DNA of 64,000 nucleotides from Gibbula magus (GCA_936450465.1 OW388290.1:27021457-27085456), one strand, 5' to 3'; positions 1 to 11,495 are shown, numbered from the stretch's first letter. Notes: a model not told the origin generated them from the sequence alone. Made by a program: numbers and translations.

Positions 1-330
1 AATGTGACGAAGAATATGAGGTACATGTATAACATACGTAAACTCAGATACAGATCTTCCAATGAATTCAATCTATCTATATATTTAATTTTCAAGGAAA
101 TAAACGAAATTCGTTCATATATTTTATTCAGAAACATAGAAACAAACGATAACAATATATTGGATAATGGGATGCTGATTTTTCAGAGTAAATATAATCA
201 TGTCATAATGTAGTGCAAGCAATCGTGCTGTCAGACAAGTAAGAATATGATCATTTTACATTGTATAAATTTTTGTGCACATATTTCAACAAGTGAGTTG
301 GGTATGAAAGCTACAACCTTGGCAATTTTA

Positions 331-610
331 ACTGTTGTTTTCAATTATGACCATTCACTATTAGTTTTATAGTTGTTGGTTTTCAATTATGACCATTCAC
401 TTTTAGTTTTATAGTTATACTGTTGGTTTTCAATTATGACCATTCACTTTTAGTTTCTAGTTAAACTGTTGGTTTTCAATTATGACCATTCACTTTTAGT
501 TTTATAGTTATACTGTTGGTTTTCAATTATGACCATTCACTTTTAGTTTTATAGTTAAACTGTTGGTTTTCAATCATTACCATTCACTTTTAGTTTTATG
601 GTTAAACTGT
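331..610 (+). repeat. About 47-bp minisatellite, 6 copies
   Basis: The motif CAATTATGACCATTCACTTT (last copy altered to CAATCATTACC) begins at 342, 383, 431, 477, 524 and 571, giving spacings of 41, 48, 46, 47 and 47. Each unit continues with AGTTTTATAGTTAWACTGTT. The same sequence occurs only once at the matching place in unit B (near 28958) and unit C (near 45630), so the array expanded in A after the units split. Confidence 0.95.
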
Positions 611-849
611 TGGAATTAGTTCTAGAAAAGAGTTGCCAAAGAGGATGAAAACTAGCTGCTGTGCATATCGTTTAAGTCTGTTTTAATCAACAGAACTGGT
701 ACATATAAAAGGTATGCTTTGTCATTCGATGTGGTAACAATCTACTGAAATACAATCGTATGAAACGAAAGCTATCACTACTATATGATATATCTCTTCA
801 GTTGAATCATATCCTATTAGATAAGGGGAAAATGAGGAATACCCATGAA

Positions 850-1230
850 CCACATGCTTGAATTTATGTAATCATTGTATATACATATGCTATGTCTTAT
901 GTGCGTGTTGAAAATATGTTCAGAAAGATTTCAATCAATATCTCCCCTTGACTCATCTTTAGGAAGCTTTCTTATGCAATACAATTTTCAGAATATCATT
1001 GTCTCAATAATTCCCGTAACTGCCTCAATGAGCTTACCAAGGATGGGTTTTATCTATGTTGATTGGCCCATAAAGCAAGTGTGCTTAAAACAAATTATAA
1101 TGAGCAAAAAGTTAAGGTCAAGTAAATGGAGGTATTCTTACAATATAAGAGTTATTCAAAACTACTTGGGACAACTTCAAACTTTGAAATGTAAGGAAAT
1201 CACTGACTCTATATTTTGGTAAATGACACA
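850..1230 (+). repeat. Block 1 core, conserved non-coding island (copy A)
   Basis: A 115-residue ORF (875-1222) lies here, but the paralogous stretches at B 29190-29580 and C 45945-46325 carry indels that break every shared frame. A still more diverged copy lies at 49760-50090. All four keep the strings TTTCAATCAAT-TCTC and TTATCTATGTTGA-TGG or close variants. The conservation is at DNA level, so I treat it as a non-coding island and not a gene. Confidence 0.6.
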
Positions 1231-1240
1231 GAAAACTTAA

Positions 1241-1595
1241 AGGGGCAGTAGCACGTTTTTTCGCTCAAATAAGTTGATGAAATGTATTTGAAAAATAATT
1301 TCACCAATAGTAAAAGATCCTTCTCTCTTCGGAAAATAAAGTTTAAAATGAGTGTACGTGTTTCGGTAAAGCCATGGGAATCGCTTTTTGTAATACAAAA
1401 TAATAAATTGTGTTCAATATAAAATGGCCGCCATGCAATTTTTGCTTTATACGCAACATAGGTTTTACCACTATAGATAATTGGTTTGTGTAATAAGATG
1501 TTTTACCCTCTAAAGTTAATTTAAATGACATAAAATATCATTATAAATGGGAAATTTGAAAAAATAAATTTTGCAAAAAACGTGCTACTGCTCCT
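1241..1595. mobile_element. 355-bp non-autonomous DNA element flanked by TTAA (piggyBac-like MITE), copy 1
   Basis: The ends are inverted repeats of about 20 bp: AGGGGCAGTAGCACGTTTTT on the left, and on the right the reverse complement with one mismatch (AGGAGCAGTAGCACGTTTTT). Both sides carry TTAA (1237-1240 and 1596-1599). The matching place in unit B (29585-29610) reads AAAGCTTAAGAAGCC with a single TTAA, a clean empty site. A TTAA target duplication is typical of piggyBac transposons. No transposase is present, and the 62-residue minus-strand ORF inside is a shadow. Confidence 0.88.
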
Positions 1596-2749
1596 TTAAG
1601 AAGCCTTCCAGACATCCATTTTTGTCTTATTCCTTGGCGATTCAAAGAACCCTTACGCAACTATGGTACTTAAACAAATTCCAAAGATACAATAGGAACA
1701 TTGCCAAAATTGTTTTAATTATTCACAATTTATTGCATATATTTGCAACCAAAAATAAGCAGGGAAATGTATTTGAAAAAAGTGTTTCCCAGTCTAAATA
1801 CAGATAGAACCCCGATATTATATTGCTGCACAAAGCATTGTAGCTGGTTCGTAGAGTATAGCCCACGCGTTTCCCTTCAATTCCCGTATTGGTAAAAGAA
1901 GCTCCTGAATTGTAAAATGAAAACCAACCTATAGTCCTTCGGGTTAACATGTCATTGCAGTTTTATGAAATAAGAATGTAAAGTTTCACAAATACACCTC
2001 AGAAAGAAAGTAATAATTTGATCAATTACAAAACAACACACAACCACATTGAGTCGAGGTATCTTGATTGACACCTGCATACAGTTTCAAGAAACTAACA
2101 TCTTTATTTGGTGAGGTTTGCATCAGACAAAATGAATTCACCATAAGAGACACTCCCATGTCATGCTTCCATGAAAACACCAAAAAGTCATAAATACAAA
2201 TTTAAGTTTAACCCGGTATAGGTATATTAAAATATGACCCGTTGGCAACTCCTTAAGCTCTCCTTCTGCGAGAAATGCCAATTAGCACCATAGTTATAGC
2301 GGGTGTATAATCACAAAACATCTAAGAAGGTTTGTAAATTATGCAATTGAAAGTACGAAGGCAGATCTACATTTGAAAACGTTTTAGTTTGCAAACTATT
2401 TAGGTTTGAATATTCAAATTCAAGAACAGAGATAATGCAAAAGTGACCTCGTCAATCATAATTTTGTCATAAATCATAAATCAGTGTCATCATCAAGTTC
2501 AGGGGTGCAGGATCATCATATTATCAATCTATACATTATTGGTATATGTTATAAATGAAACACGTTTCTTGTGACTGATTTCAATTAATTGGCATCAACA
2601 TACTCTTAGGAAGTTTAAGGACCTTAAACCTTAGATCTTAGACCTTAAACAACTGTGTCCATATATACAAATATTGGCAATATAAATGTCTGCCATCAAC
2701 AGTACATTGATATAAGGTGCCAACATTTCCTTACACCATCTAAAATCCC

Positions 2750-3075
2750 ACATTGTTTAACCTGTGAGTAGGAGATGCAATCGCATTAGAACCAATTTTG
2801 GACCTTTGGAATGGAATGGAATCCATGCTATTCCACCAGAGGTAATTAGACAACAGAAATCCTCTGCTTTAACGTTTCCCTTCCTCCTACTGAGCATGTG
2901 GTCTCTCAGCCTGTGATCGTAATGTGGCCGTAAATTATCACTGGATCACAATCATTTGCAATGGCCAACGCTTTGCTATCACGCGGCAGACTGCAAGATT
3001 TATAGCTACGGGACAATGGCAATTATGTTGAAGGCTGGAGATGGGAAACCTTTTCCACTCCTGCCTCCTTTTCTT
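2750..3075 (+). other. CE1 conserved element, copy A
   Basis: CE1 is the most conserved island of the array. A 155-bp core beginning GCATGTGGTCTCTCAGCC differs from the unit C copy at 10 positions with no indel (hand count). It contains homeodomain-like AATTA cores (GGTAATTAGAC), TTTATAGC and GCAATTATGTTGAAGGC. Reading frames are not kept along the whole element. Function is unknown; cis-regulatory DNA or a structured RNA are both possible. Confidence 0.75.
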
Positions 3076-3089
3076 TTAGTTTTGAAAAT

Positions 3090-4870
3090 CTTTCACAACT
3101 AATTACTCAGAAATCTATTTCAATAAATTGACATGATCAATTCCAACAATTCACACATTAACTAATAATCTTGATATGACGGTCACACTTACTACGTGAT
3201 GTCGGTGGGAAAGCTCAAGTTAAGTTTGTGTTCAGTCTACATGTATTATGACTATCATATCGATGACGAACCTTATTATCAATGTATTATAGAGCAGTGA
3301 GCTCATTACTCAAATAGTTTAATGTCCTGGTGGGGTCTGTTATTAAGTACAACAAGTACTAAAATCCAATGATTTACATACATGCATTCATTATCGGAGC
3401 ACCTACATGTAAAGCGTTAATTAATTAATTGATAAATGTATATTGTCGATTGTATCAATGAATATCAATAGTTAATGAACATTCTAGAGTTAAAAGCCCC
3501 ATACATGTAATTAATGTGAACAAAATAAAGCCTTAAAGTAATCGCTTGATGATATATGGACTGACATGGCATAACCGAACCATGTACATTCGTTTTAGAA
3601 ATATTATTATTGATTCAGGAGTATCATGTAACCATTGGTTACATTTATTTACTTTTTGTGAGATAATTTTATTTAAGTAAGAACAACTTACTACAGCGTC
3701 TTTTAATATCTATTGATAAGAACGAGTTCAGATTTAAAACAATTGATTTGTTTTTATAACAATTTATTTTTCTCATCATAATTGAGGATGTTTCACTTAG
3801 TTGATAATTTTTGCATGGTTGGTATGGACTGTGTGTCCCTGATCAACAAACACCCAATGTGTATTCATTATGCCAATGTTGGTTCACACACACCAAATGC
3901 AGTTGTGTATTGCGCATGTGGTCGATACACACAGCCAATGACTGTATATCAACTCAACTGTATAGCAACTGTTAGAGCTATTAATTATTGGATGTCTATC
4001 CATGACAACCGATGACAATCAGTATAAATCATCTGACACCAGGCTTTTTCATTGGTAAACGTTTTCATAACAAAACAAATCATTGCTAAAACGACTTGTA
4101 TATACAATGTAAACTAGAATGAATGGGACAATAATCAATCATCGCATTTACCAAACTGATATAACATTTATCAGATAGACATAGAAAATACAATGATTGA
4201 CAATAAGCAACATCATACAACGCAAAAAAGCTTTAATTTGATGCAAATGATGAGAGACTTGTTTCACTGACAGCGAGTCACCAATTTACTTTTTGCATTT
4301 TCAGAGAGAAACAATAGCGATTTTATAATCGTTCCCATCTAATTGCACAAACATTTTATTTATAGCTTCAACGTGCCAAAACAACTTAAATATTTTTTCA
4401 GACTCTGTCCTTGGAAGTGTTGACGGATGTTATTTAACATGAGAGTCAATTATTAGGAATAACTTATTCTAAGGTCTCTCAGTTCAGAGAGACACATTCA
4501 GTTGAATATGAATAAACTACATGTCCTTTAATTACATGTCCAGGAAGAGGTTTCAAGTTTGGTATTTGAAATAAATTTACAATTGAACGAATCTTAGTAT
4601 ACACTAGTTTGTCTTTATAATGTTACATCTAGATGGAAATGCAATGGATTTCTGTTTATTGCAGCAGTTAAGGAACAGTTTACTTTGTCTCTGAGAATAC
4701 TAATTTATATATATATTAAGTGACAACTGGAAAATGTATCATTATTACTTTTAATGTTACACAAGTGTTCTTAGTCCCTGGATTATATCAAGTCACAGAT
4801 TATAAATGAAACTCTACATGAAAATTTAGTTTTAACTATCTGTTCCAATTCCCTCTGGAATTTTGTTCAG
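3090..4870. other. Spacer between CE1 and the minisatellite, unit A
   Basis: Weakly alignable in patches with C 48.79-49.56 kb, for instance GAGCAGTGAGCTC-TTACTCAAA and TTATTCTAAGGTCTCTC. A 77-residue ORF at 3782-4015 lies in a region rich in CAATG and CACACA words. I see no domain in it and no counterpart in B or C. Confidence 0.5.
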
Positions 4871-5011
4871 GTCGTTGTGACATGAAGGGGTGGTTGCTTG
4901 GTATATGTGACGTGTAATGTATGTGAAACAAACATTCTGAAATCAAATATGTTTAAGTGAAATACATGCCATGCTACTCTGACTGGTGACAAGTAACGTA
5001 CGGACATGTAC

Positions 5012-5760
5012 AACTGGTATGATTGGTTTATAAACTGGTTTATAAACCGATATATAAACTGGTTTATAAACTGGTATATAAACTGGTATATAAACTGGTA
5101 TATAAACTGGTATATAAACTTGTATAAATGCCGGGGCTTGACGGCATTTAAACACCAGTTTGACTGGAACTTTCTAACCGTTCTGCCCATGTCTATGAAC
5201 AAACATATGTACAACTGGTATGACTGGTTTATAAAATGGTTTATAAACTGGTATATAAAGTTGCTTACAAACTGGTATATACACTGGTTTATAAACTGGT
5301 ATATAAACTGGTACATAAACTGGTTTATAAACTGGTTTTTAAACTGGTATATACGCTAGTTTATAAACTGGTATATAAACTGGTATAAATGCCGGGTCTT
5401 GACGGCATTTAAACAGCTGTTTAACTGAAACTTTCTAACCGTTCTGCCCATGTCTATGAACAAACAGATGTACAACTTGTATGACTGGTTTATAAACTGG
5501 TTTATAAACTGGTATGTAAAATGGTTTATAAACTGGTATGTAAACTGGTTTATAAACTGGTTTATAAGCTGGTATAAACCGGTATATAAACTGGTTATAA
5601 ACTGGTATATAAACTGGTTCACAAACCGGTACATATACTGGTTTATAAACTGGTATATAATCTGGTATATAAACTGGTATGAATGCCGGGGAATGACGGC
5701 ATTTAAACAGCAGTTTCACTGGAACTTTTAAACCGTTCTGCCTATGAACAAACATATGAA
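5012..5760. repeat. 12-bp minisatellite with higher-order repeat structure (unit A)
   Basis: The basic unit is TATAAACTGGTA with many one-base variants. Blocks of it are separated by a conserved spacer of about 90 bp starting at about 5122, 5385 and 5680. The spacer carries AAATGCCG...CGGCATTT, an 8-bp perfect inverted repeat with a loop of about 8 bp, then CCGTTCTGCC. Because 12 is a multiple of 3, several frames stay open on both strands (ORFs at 4867-5316, 5006-5359, 5356-5634, 5435-5755, 5450-5731). These are repeat artefacts, not proteins. Confidence 0.95.
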
Positions 5761-5864
5761 AGTTATGTCATATACACAAAACACATAAAGAGCTCTTGAA
5801 TCCCTTTACAGTAACGGCATATAAAATATTCATAATATGTCCCTTTATACTTGTTCATTTGCAA

Positions 5865-6130
5865 ACCACTATCGGGTCATGGTGACATTGCTATGTTTTA
5901 TATTTTAGTTAATTTCAATCTGTTTGAGATTTCTCTTGAGTGAGTTTCTCCGTTCTCAGAACAGAGGTCCATTAACACTTCACTTTGTGTCACTAAGACT
6001 TTGCTGAAAATTCTCGAGAGGCTGCCAAAACATATCCTGAACTCATGTTGACATTTTTTAGCAGCTTTTGAATTTTTCATGGCTAACTTGATACAAACAC
6101 AATGTACCCTAGGGAAATTATCGCACAGAG
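5865..6130 (+). other. CE2 conserved element, copy A
   Basis: Strongly conserved in three units. The core is ATTTCAATCTGTTTGAGATT, then TCTCTTGAGTGAGTTTCTCC, GTTCTCAGAACAGAGGTCCA, a TTAACAC tail and the TCTCGAGAGGCTGCCAAA motif. TTCTCAGAAC is a perfect 10-bp palindrome. A 60-residue minus-strand ORF here is not kept as a long frame in C. Function unknown. Confidence 0.75.
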
Positions 6131-6484
6131 TTTAAAAAGTTGATATTTTAAAAAATAATTTTAATGTTACCTCTTGTAATCAGAGTGCCATTCTTAAAAG
6201 CACTCGTGAGAGTTAAGATCAATTTAATAAATTCTTTAACATTGGCTACAATAATTGACTGTAAATGGGCTTTTCGCCCATGAAAACATGAGTACATGAC
6301 ACGGTAATTCATTGACCGAAGTCACACAGTTTCCAATTGTTTTAGACTAAGTTTTGAAAAATCAATTTCTGTCTGTTGCTCTTACAAGCATAAAATATAA
6401 AATAATATGCAACTAAATTTACTGAGATCCACATCAGTGATGAAACACAAAACTATGATGTGAAGTAAAATCAAAGCTGAAGTG

Positions 6485-6757
6485 AGGTGAGTTCGGGTTT
6501 CGAGAGTATTTCACTTATATCGCGGCTGCTAGAAATAAAGGAAGAAATCCCAACAACATCATTGTGGGCATGGCCCGCGATCGACTGGAAGTAGTGAACC
6601 ATCGGTTGTACTGCACTGATATTAAATGTAGCAATGCATCCAAACTTTACTGCTTGTAGAACGGTTCTCTTCATCAGACAAAGTTGCCTGGAGGGATTCC
6701 AATCCTGGATCTCTTGATTCGAAGCCGAACGCGCTAACCACTTTGATATCCCACCTC
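6485..6757 (-). mobile_element. tRNA-derived SINE, minus strand
   Basis: Read on the minus strand, the head contains GTGGTTAGCGCGTTCGGC (A-box-like) and GATCCAGGATTGGAATCCCT (B-box-like). The tail contains GCGATATAAGTGAAATACTC followed by TCGAAACCC. The same kind of head and tail occurs at 7925-8210 and 52965-53270. A SINE-like tail is also present at the matching place in unit B (34150-34215). The 67-residue minus-strand ORF inside is a shadow. Confidence 0.75.
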
Positions 6758-6929
6758 CAGTACATCAGAAGTTAAAGTTGAAGTTTATTTGAACATATTT
6801 GAAAGTTGTCACTATGTCATTCATCACGGTCATATGGTGGACTATGAGGCTAAAGAAATGTCACCATATCACGGGATAGATAGCTGGAGAAATGTGATAT
6901 AATCACATTATTATACCTCTATTAAATTT

Positions 6930-7350
6930 GTAAGAATATCATTGGCCAGTTCACACCACGTGATCGAAACATATATTTGTATATTGACCTCCGATTCCAG
7001 TGTTGAGGTCAGTTTTGTGACAGAAATGTCTGTCACTGACCTGAGATATTGACTCGTGATTATTCTCGTTATTATATTCGTTGACTATTGATTTGTCACG
7101 TGACTGTTTGTTTTGACGTTCGGTTTCAAGATGGCGTCAGCTGATGGGTTCGATTTGACAAATAAGAAAATACATACTATAGTCTGAAGAAGAAAAAAAA
7201 AAAATTCGGTATAATAAAACACTTAATTACTCATGGTGAGGTTATTATATGAAATACAATGACTCTCGGACCTGACTTCCGAGGAGGACTGACGTGACCG
7301 AGACCGCAGGTCGAGGTCAGGTCAGACCGCCGATACGACTTAATACTATA
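6930..7350. mobile_element. Palindrome-rich insertion, unit A only
   Basis: This segment is locally richer in GC and absent from the aligned part of B. It contains GTGACAGAAATGTCTGTCAC (8-bp perfect arms), two CACGTGA E-box-like motifs, a CAAGATGGCGTCAGC start-codon-like context at 7131 opening an 18-codon frame, and GAGGTCAGGTCAGACC near the right end. It looks like a non-autonomous mobile element. The family is not recognised and the ends are approximate. Confidence 0.45.
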
Positions 7351-7924
7351 TACTTCAAATACAAGGCGTAGTTTTTAGAGACCTTCAATACATTCTAGAA
7401 ATGTATGTTTCCAGATGACAACTAAAGGTATACAACCTCCTTAACACAAACTGAAGTGCAATACTTGGAATACTATGAATGCTAGTCCTGTACCATGACT
7501 GTGTTTATATAAGAACCGTTAAAACAATCCAGTGCCTCATTAAGCATGTGGAAGTGAAAGCTTAAAGAAATATAATCATAGGGTACAGTATTACAGTAAT
7601 CATATAAATTCCATACACTAAATGTTGGTCTTTCTGAATCCATTTTCAGACGTCGGAATTTGGATACTTATATCGACTGCAGGTACATACATCTATTTCC
7701 CAGTGTTTCTAAACCAAACGTTTAGCGGTAAGACAACGTTAATATTTAGAATAATGAAAGAAAGTAACTAAAGCTAAGACAGTACGTTTAAACATTTAAA
7801 AAGTTTTGAAGTTAACTTGTCCTTCAGGTACAATCTCAACAGCTCTACATATAAACGTGTAAATACACTGAAGAGACATTTTCAAAATGTAAGCATGTTA
7901 TGATAGCGTTGAACTGTTGAACCT

Positions 7925-8210
7925 CCAATCTAATGTTCAAGGAGCTAGCGCATGCGGCAAGAGGACTTGGATTCGAATTCCGTCAGGGGCTCTGCAACTT
8001 TGTCTGTTGTATAGATCTGTTCTTTGTGCAGTAAGGTGAAATGCACTGAATTTAAGCGCAGTGCCGCCCATGGTTCTTAAGTCCCATCTGTTGTTCGCAG
8101 GTTTCACGGAAGTGCATGACCGTAGTTGTGTTGCGGACTTTTTTCCTGCATTTATACTTGCAGTCGTGATTTTATTGAAATACCCATGAAAGCAACATCA
8201 AAACCCAAAT
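7925..8210 (+). mobile_element. tRNA-derived SINE, unit A
   Basis: Head with GAGCTAGCGCATGCGGC and a B-box-like GGATTCGAATTCC. The body CTGAATTTAAGCGCAGTGCC and the tail GCAGTCGTGATTTTATTGAA, then TACCCATGAAAGCAACATCA, match 52965-53270 in unit C with the same flanks. The insertion therefore predates the A/C duplication. Confidence 0.8.
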
Positions 8211-8524
8211 CACCACACCTTACCTCTAAATTTCCAACCGAAATGAACTAAAACATTTTGAAAGTGAAAGTCATGTTTGTGATCCAAAGGAAGGCACAAG
8301 AACTCGCGGATGCTAATTGAGACAAAATTGAGACGTTAAATGACGTTGCTGTAGAGAGAAATCAAAACGTTGGCAATTGGCGATGGCTAGATGGATATTC
8401 ATTCATATTTTCCCCTGATTTTATTATCTCATCAACAATCTTAAAACAATATGTAGTTTCACAAACAACAACAATATACGACAAAGTTATTTATTTAATG
8501 ACATAGAAAGATGTATGACTCGCA

Positions 8525-8705
8525 AATTTCGCAACGGTCTGAGCCATGGGGTGTTAACCGACCTGTTACAGTAAATAAAAATCAATACAAACATGTCATA
8601 GTCTGCACCCATCACCACGTTGTTGTGTTTCGAAGATTATCTGCATAAGGTATTGATGTTTTAGCTTGTTCTTCGTCAATGGAGACCCAAGAATGTAAGA
8701 TGAAG
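8525..8705 (+). other. CE3 conserved element, copy A
   Basis: The core ATGGGGTGTTAACCGACCTG, then ATCAATACAAACATGTCATA, the TTGTTGTG-CGAAGATTAT region and TTCTTCGTCAATGGAGA are shared with B 35330-35500 and C 53895-54060. GTTAAC is a palindrome and TGTTAACCGACC is invariant in all three. No frame is conserved. Confidence 0.7.
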
Positions 8706-9189
8706 AAAAATGATGTAGGCAATGTCACAATTTACAACCCCTTTTACTCTGGGTAGTCGACGTTTGGACATATATATATGTTTTCACATTAAGAAATGCT
8801 CATATTCCAGTATAAAGTCTCATTGGGTGCAAACGAAATATGTATTTATTGCCACTGTGTAACGTCTATTCTCAAGACTTGATGTCTAAGTTCGGTTTTG
8901 TTAGAAGCAGCACATGCATGATGGATGTCTTCCAAAAAAAGGAGTTGTCATGTATTTTGAACTGTTAAAGTATCGTTCGTGTAAAAAATATTTTTATTAG
9001 CTGTGCAAAATGCAAGAAAATAACAATGTTTACTAACTGGTTGACACTGAAATCAGGGACTCTCTAATCAGATATATCTAGTCCCTACTGAAACAAATCG
9101 GTGAAACATCATATTATGGCTTTAAGTTGTCACATGCAGTGCTTTTGCGTAACAGTTATGAATATGTGTTTTGCATGTAAACTTGTTCC

Positions 9190-10110
9190 CGTCGCTGTAT
9201 CCATAGTAAACCAATATTTCAAGAACACTTGAAAATAATAACTGAGAAGAATATATTTTAAGTGGAGTATGGCCACGGCTTTATTCATGTAATTACAAGG
9301 TAGCGAGTAAAATTGCACAGCACCTACAGCCTGGGCGAGATCAAACGTCATACAGACTACCGGCTTTACAGCATAGGGCAGAAAATATGTTGCTTAGAGG
9401 ATGGAGCACCAACAGCCCCATTACCCCAAAATAGCAATAAAGATAACAACCTCCCAGGGTTAACCAAAAGAGGCCTGAAAAGAGTACAATACCTGTTTTC
9501 ATTATGCTAGCCAACCTTACAAGGGTAAAACACGGTACCTCAATGGTACAAACGGTACTCCAATGGTACAAAACGGTACTACAATAGTACAAACGGTACC
9601 TCAATGGTACGTACTCCAATGGTACAAACGGTACTACAATAGTACAAATAATTTAGTACACCAATGGTACTAATCCGATGCAAGGTTGGTGAAATTACTA
9701 TGCCCAGACTGCAAGTATTATGCCGCGATGTTACCGTGTCGTTGCCCTCGTCTCCAACCGGCCGTGACAAGTGGCTGCATTAGCACCTGCAACAGATAAC
9801 TGAAAGGCAATATTTCTGCATATGCAACATATTACAACTCAGAAAAAAAGATTATAAGGCAGGGAATAGGGAGGGAATAAAAAACAACGTGTGTGCAATG
9901 GCGAAGTATCAAAGAGAAGGAATAATTCAGGCCAAAGCAGTTACCTCCCTTTGCTTAGGCAATGTACAGCTTAAATATGCCTAGGCTGAAAGGTATGCAT
10001 GTGAGAGTTATGCCCCTTAAACGAGTCCTTTAAACGTTATATAACTATAAAATGAATGTTAATTGAAGCACATCAAGCTACTGAAATAAAATATTTTATC
10101 CTACAAAGAT
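9190..10110. mobile_element. About 0.9-kb insertion, unit A only, carrying a GGTAC minisatellite
   Basis: The flanks (TTTGCATGTAAACTTGTTCC and the TTAAGCATGTATAT... TCGTACTTTGC stretch) lie close together in unit B at 36100-36180, which makes B an approximate empty site. The insert has a GC-richer left part with CCAACAGCCCCATTACCCCA and AATAAAGATAACAACCTCCC, the minisatellite at 9533-9668, and a right part ending near AGTTACCTCCCTTTGC. No transposase or RT frame is visible. ORFs at 9130-9351, 9341-9619 and 9579-9770 look spurious. Confidence 0.55.
9533..9668. repeat. About 18-bp GGTAC minisatellite
   Basis: Variants of GGTACAAACGGTACTCCAAT repeat about seven times. GGTACC and GTAC are palindromic, so each unit carries self-complementary words on both strands. 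Confidence 0.9.
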
Positions 10111-11329
10111 AAAATTGATTCTTGTATAAATTAAGCATGTATATCGCTCGTACTTTGCACTTTATATAGCAAGTCCGTCCGCCAAGTCTAAAAAGTGAGG
10201 CTACTTTAATATAACTTAACTTTACATAAAGATCAGAAAATACTTGCATATCAACTGTCGTTAAATAATATAAAATGTGAAGCATTTCCGTTCAATATAA
10301 CTGCGAACTAGACATAATTGGAAGAAAACATAATTCCAAAAAGTATTTCTTTACGACTGACACATCATAGCCACTTGAAATGTAATGTAAATGAGGCCAA
10401 TAACAATGTATTTAAAAAATAAAAATAAATGTATTCAGAACAATAATATAATGTGCAATACTTTCCTTTTTTTGCAAATTATGTTTGGGAGAAAATGGTG
10501 CAACGTATAAAACGACAATGGTGTGGAGAGGTAGATTTGTTTAATCAATTTCAACCATAGAACAAAAAGAATGAATTATCAGTTAAAGTAATTGTGTAGT
10601 TAGAACATAATAGTTATATCTATATCATCGTGCTCACCATTATATCCTTTTCATAGGTACTAATCTAATACCATTTGCTCTATATTGAGAATAACATAAC
10701 TCAACTGGTAGATAAAAGATTACTATCTCTGAGACGCCATATTATTTTTGCATTTAATCTAGCTTTCCTGTAACAATATTTTAAAGTAGTAAAACATCGT
10801 TGTGAAAGATTGCGATCAGAAGGTGACACTAATGTAATTAGTATAGTTTCTTTAAATCAAAACATTATATCGACTAGCTAGGAAGATTTATTGTGTGCAA
10901 ATGGTGGATATGTATATTAATAAGCAGTCCTCCGAACTTATCTTAACACTTTGGTCATTAAAGGCCGAATCAAGTGGCTAGTAAAATGGAAATAGAATTG
11001 GAAGAATTCAAATTACATCAGCACAGTCAATAGATAGAAAAATAGTATATTAACCAAGAGTGATTTGTCAGCTGCAATGGTAACAGGAACCAATACTGTC
11101 CTTATCGATTTCTTTTCCCCCCAATTATATTCTGTGTATTTCAAATTTAATTAAAACGTTTGATAATAAAACAATGTACTATCTGGAGACAGTAAGTATC
11201 AATTTATTGTTATAATTAAAACAATGTTGATTTATTTCTTTCGAAGTGTGCATCGGATCAGATCACTTGTTTCTCAGTAAATGTATTTATCATGACATTA
11301 AAATAAACTCTTTTTAATTCACATATACA

Positions 11330-11495
11330 TAACTAGAGTTGCCTAGTTGAATTCAAAATGCCAGTTTACTATAGGCACCAACCTGTCCAGTTACACAGAG
11401 GGAAAGATTAGACTCTAGTCTATATCCCCTACTGTCAGACTTATTGCCACCATCACCTGTCTTAAATATTCCGGTAACCTTTATCATGTGAAGAA
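11330..11495 (+). other. CE4 conserved element, copy A
   Basis: Shared with B 38660-38825: ATTCAAAATGCCAGTTTACT, AGGCACCAA, GTCTATATC or its variant GTTTATATC, and GCCACCATCAC-TGTCTTAAATATTC-GGTAAC. It is missing from C because C lost this half of the unit. Confidence 0.65.

Noticed and set aside
875..1222. 115-residue ORF in block 1 of unit A
   Set aside because: Copies in B, C and at 49.8 kb carry frame-breaking indels. Conserved at DNA level only.
4867..5755. ORFs of 70-149 residues rich in YQF, YIP or NWYI repeats
   Set aside because: The 12-bp minisatellite is a multiple of three, so several frames stay open on both strands at once. The frames are broken by the spacers and absent in unit C.
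7131..7190. Start codon in a good context (CAAGATGGCG) opening an 18-codon frame
   Set aside because: The frame stops quickly, no donor site is seen, and it lies in a palindrome-rich insertion. AAGATGGCG words also occur in the dispersed repeat at 26.6 and 27.1 kb.
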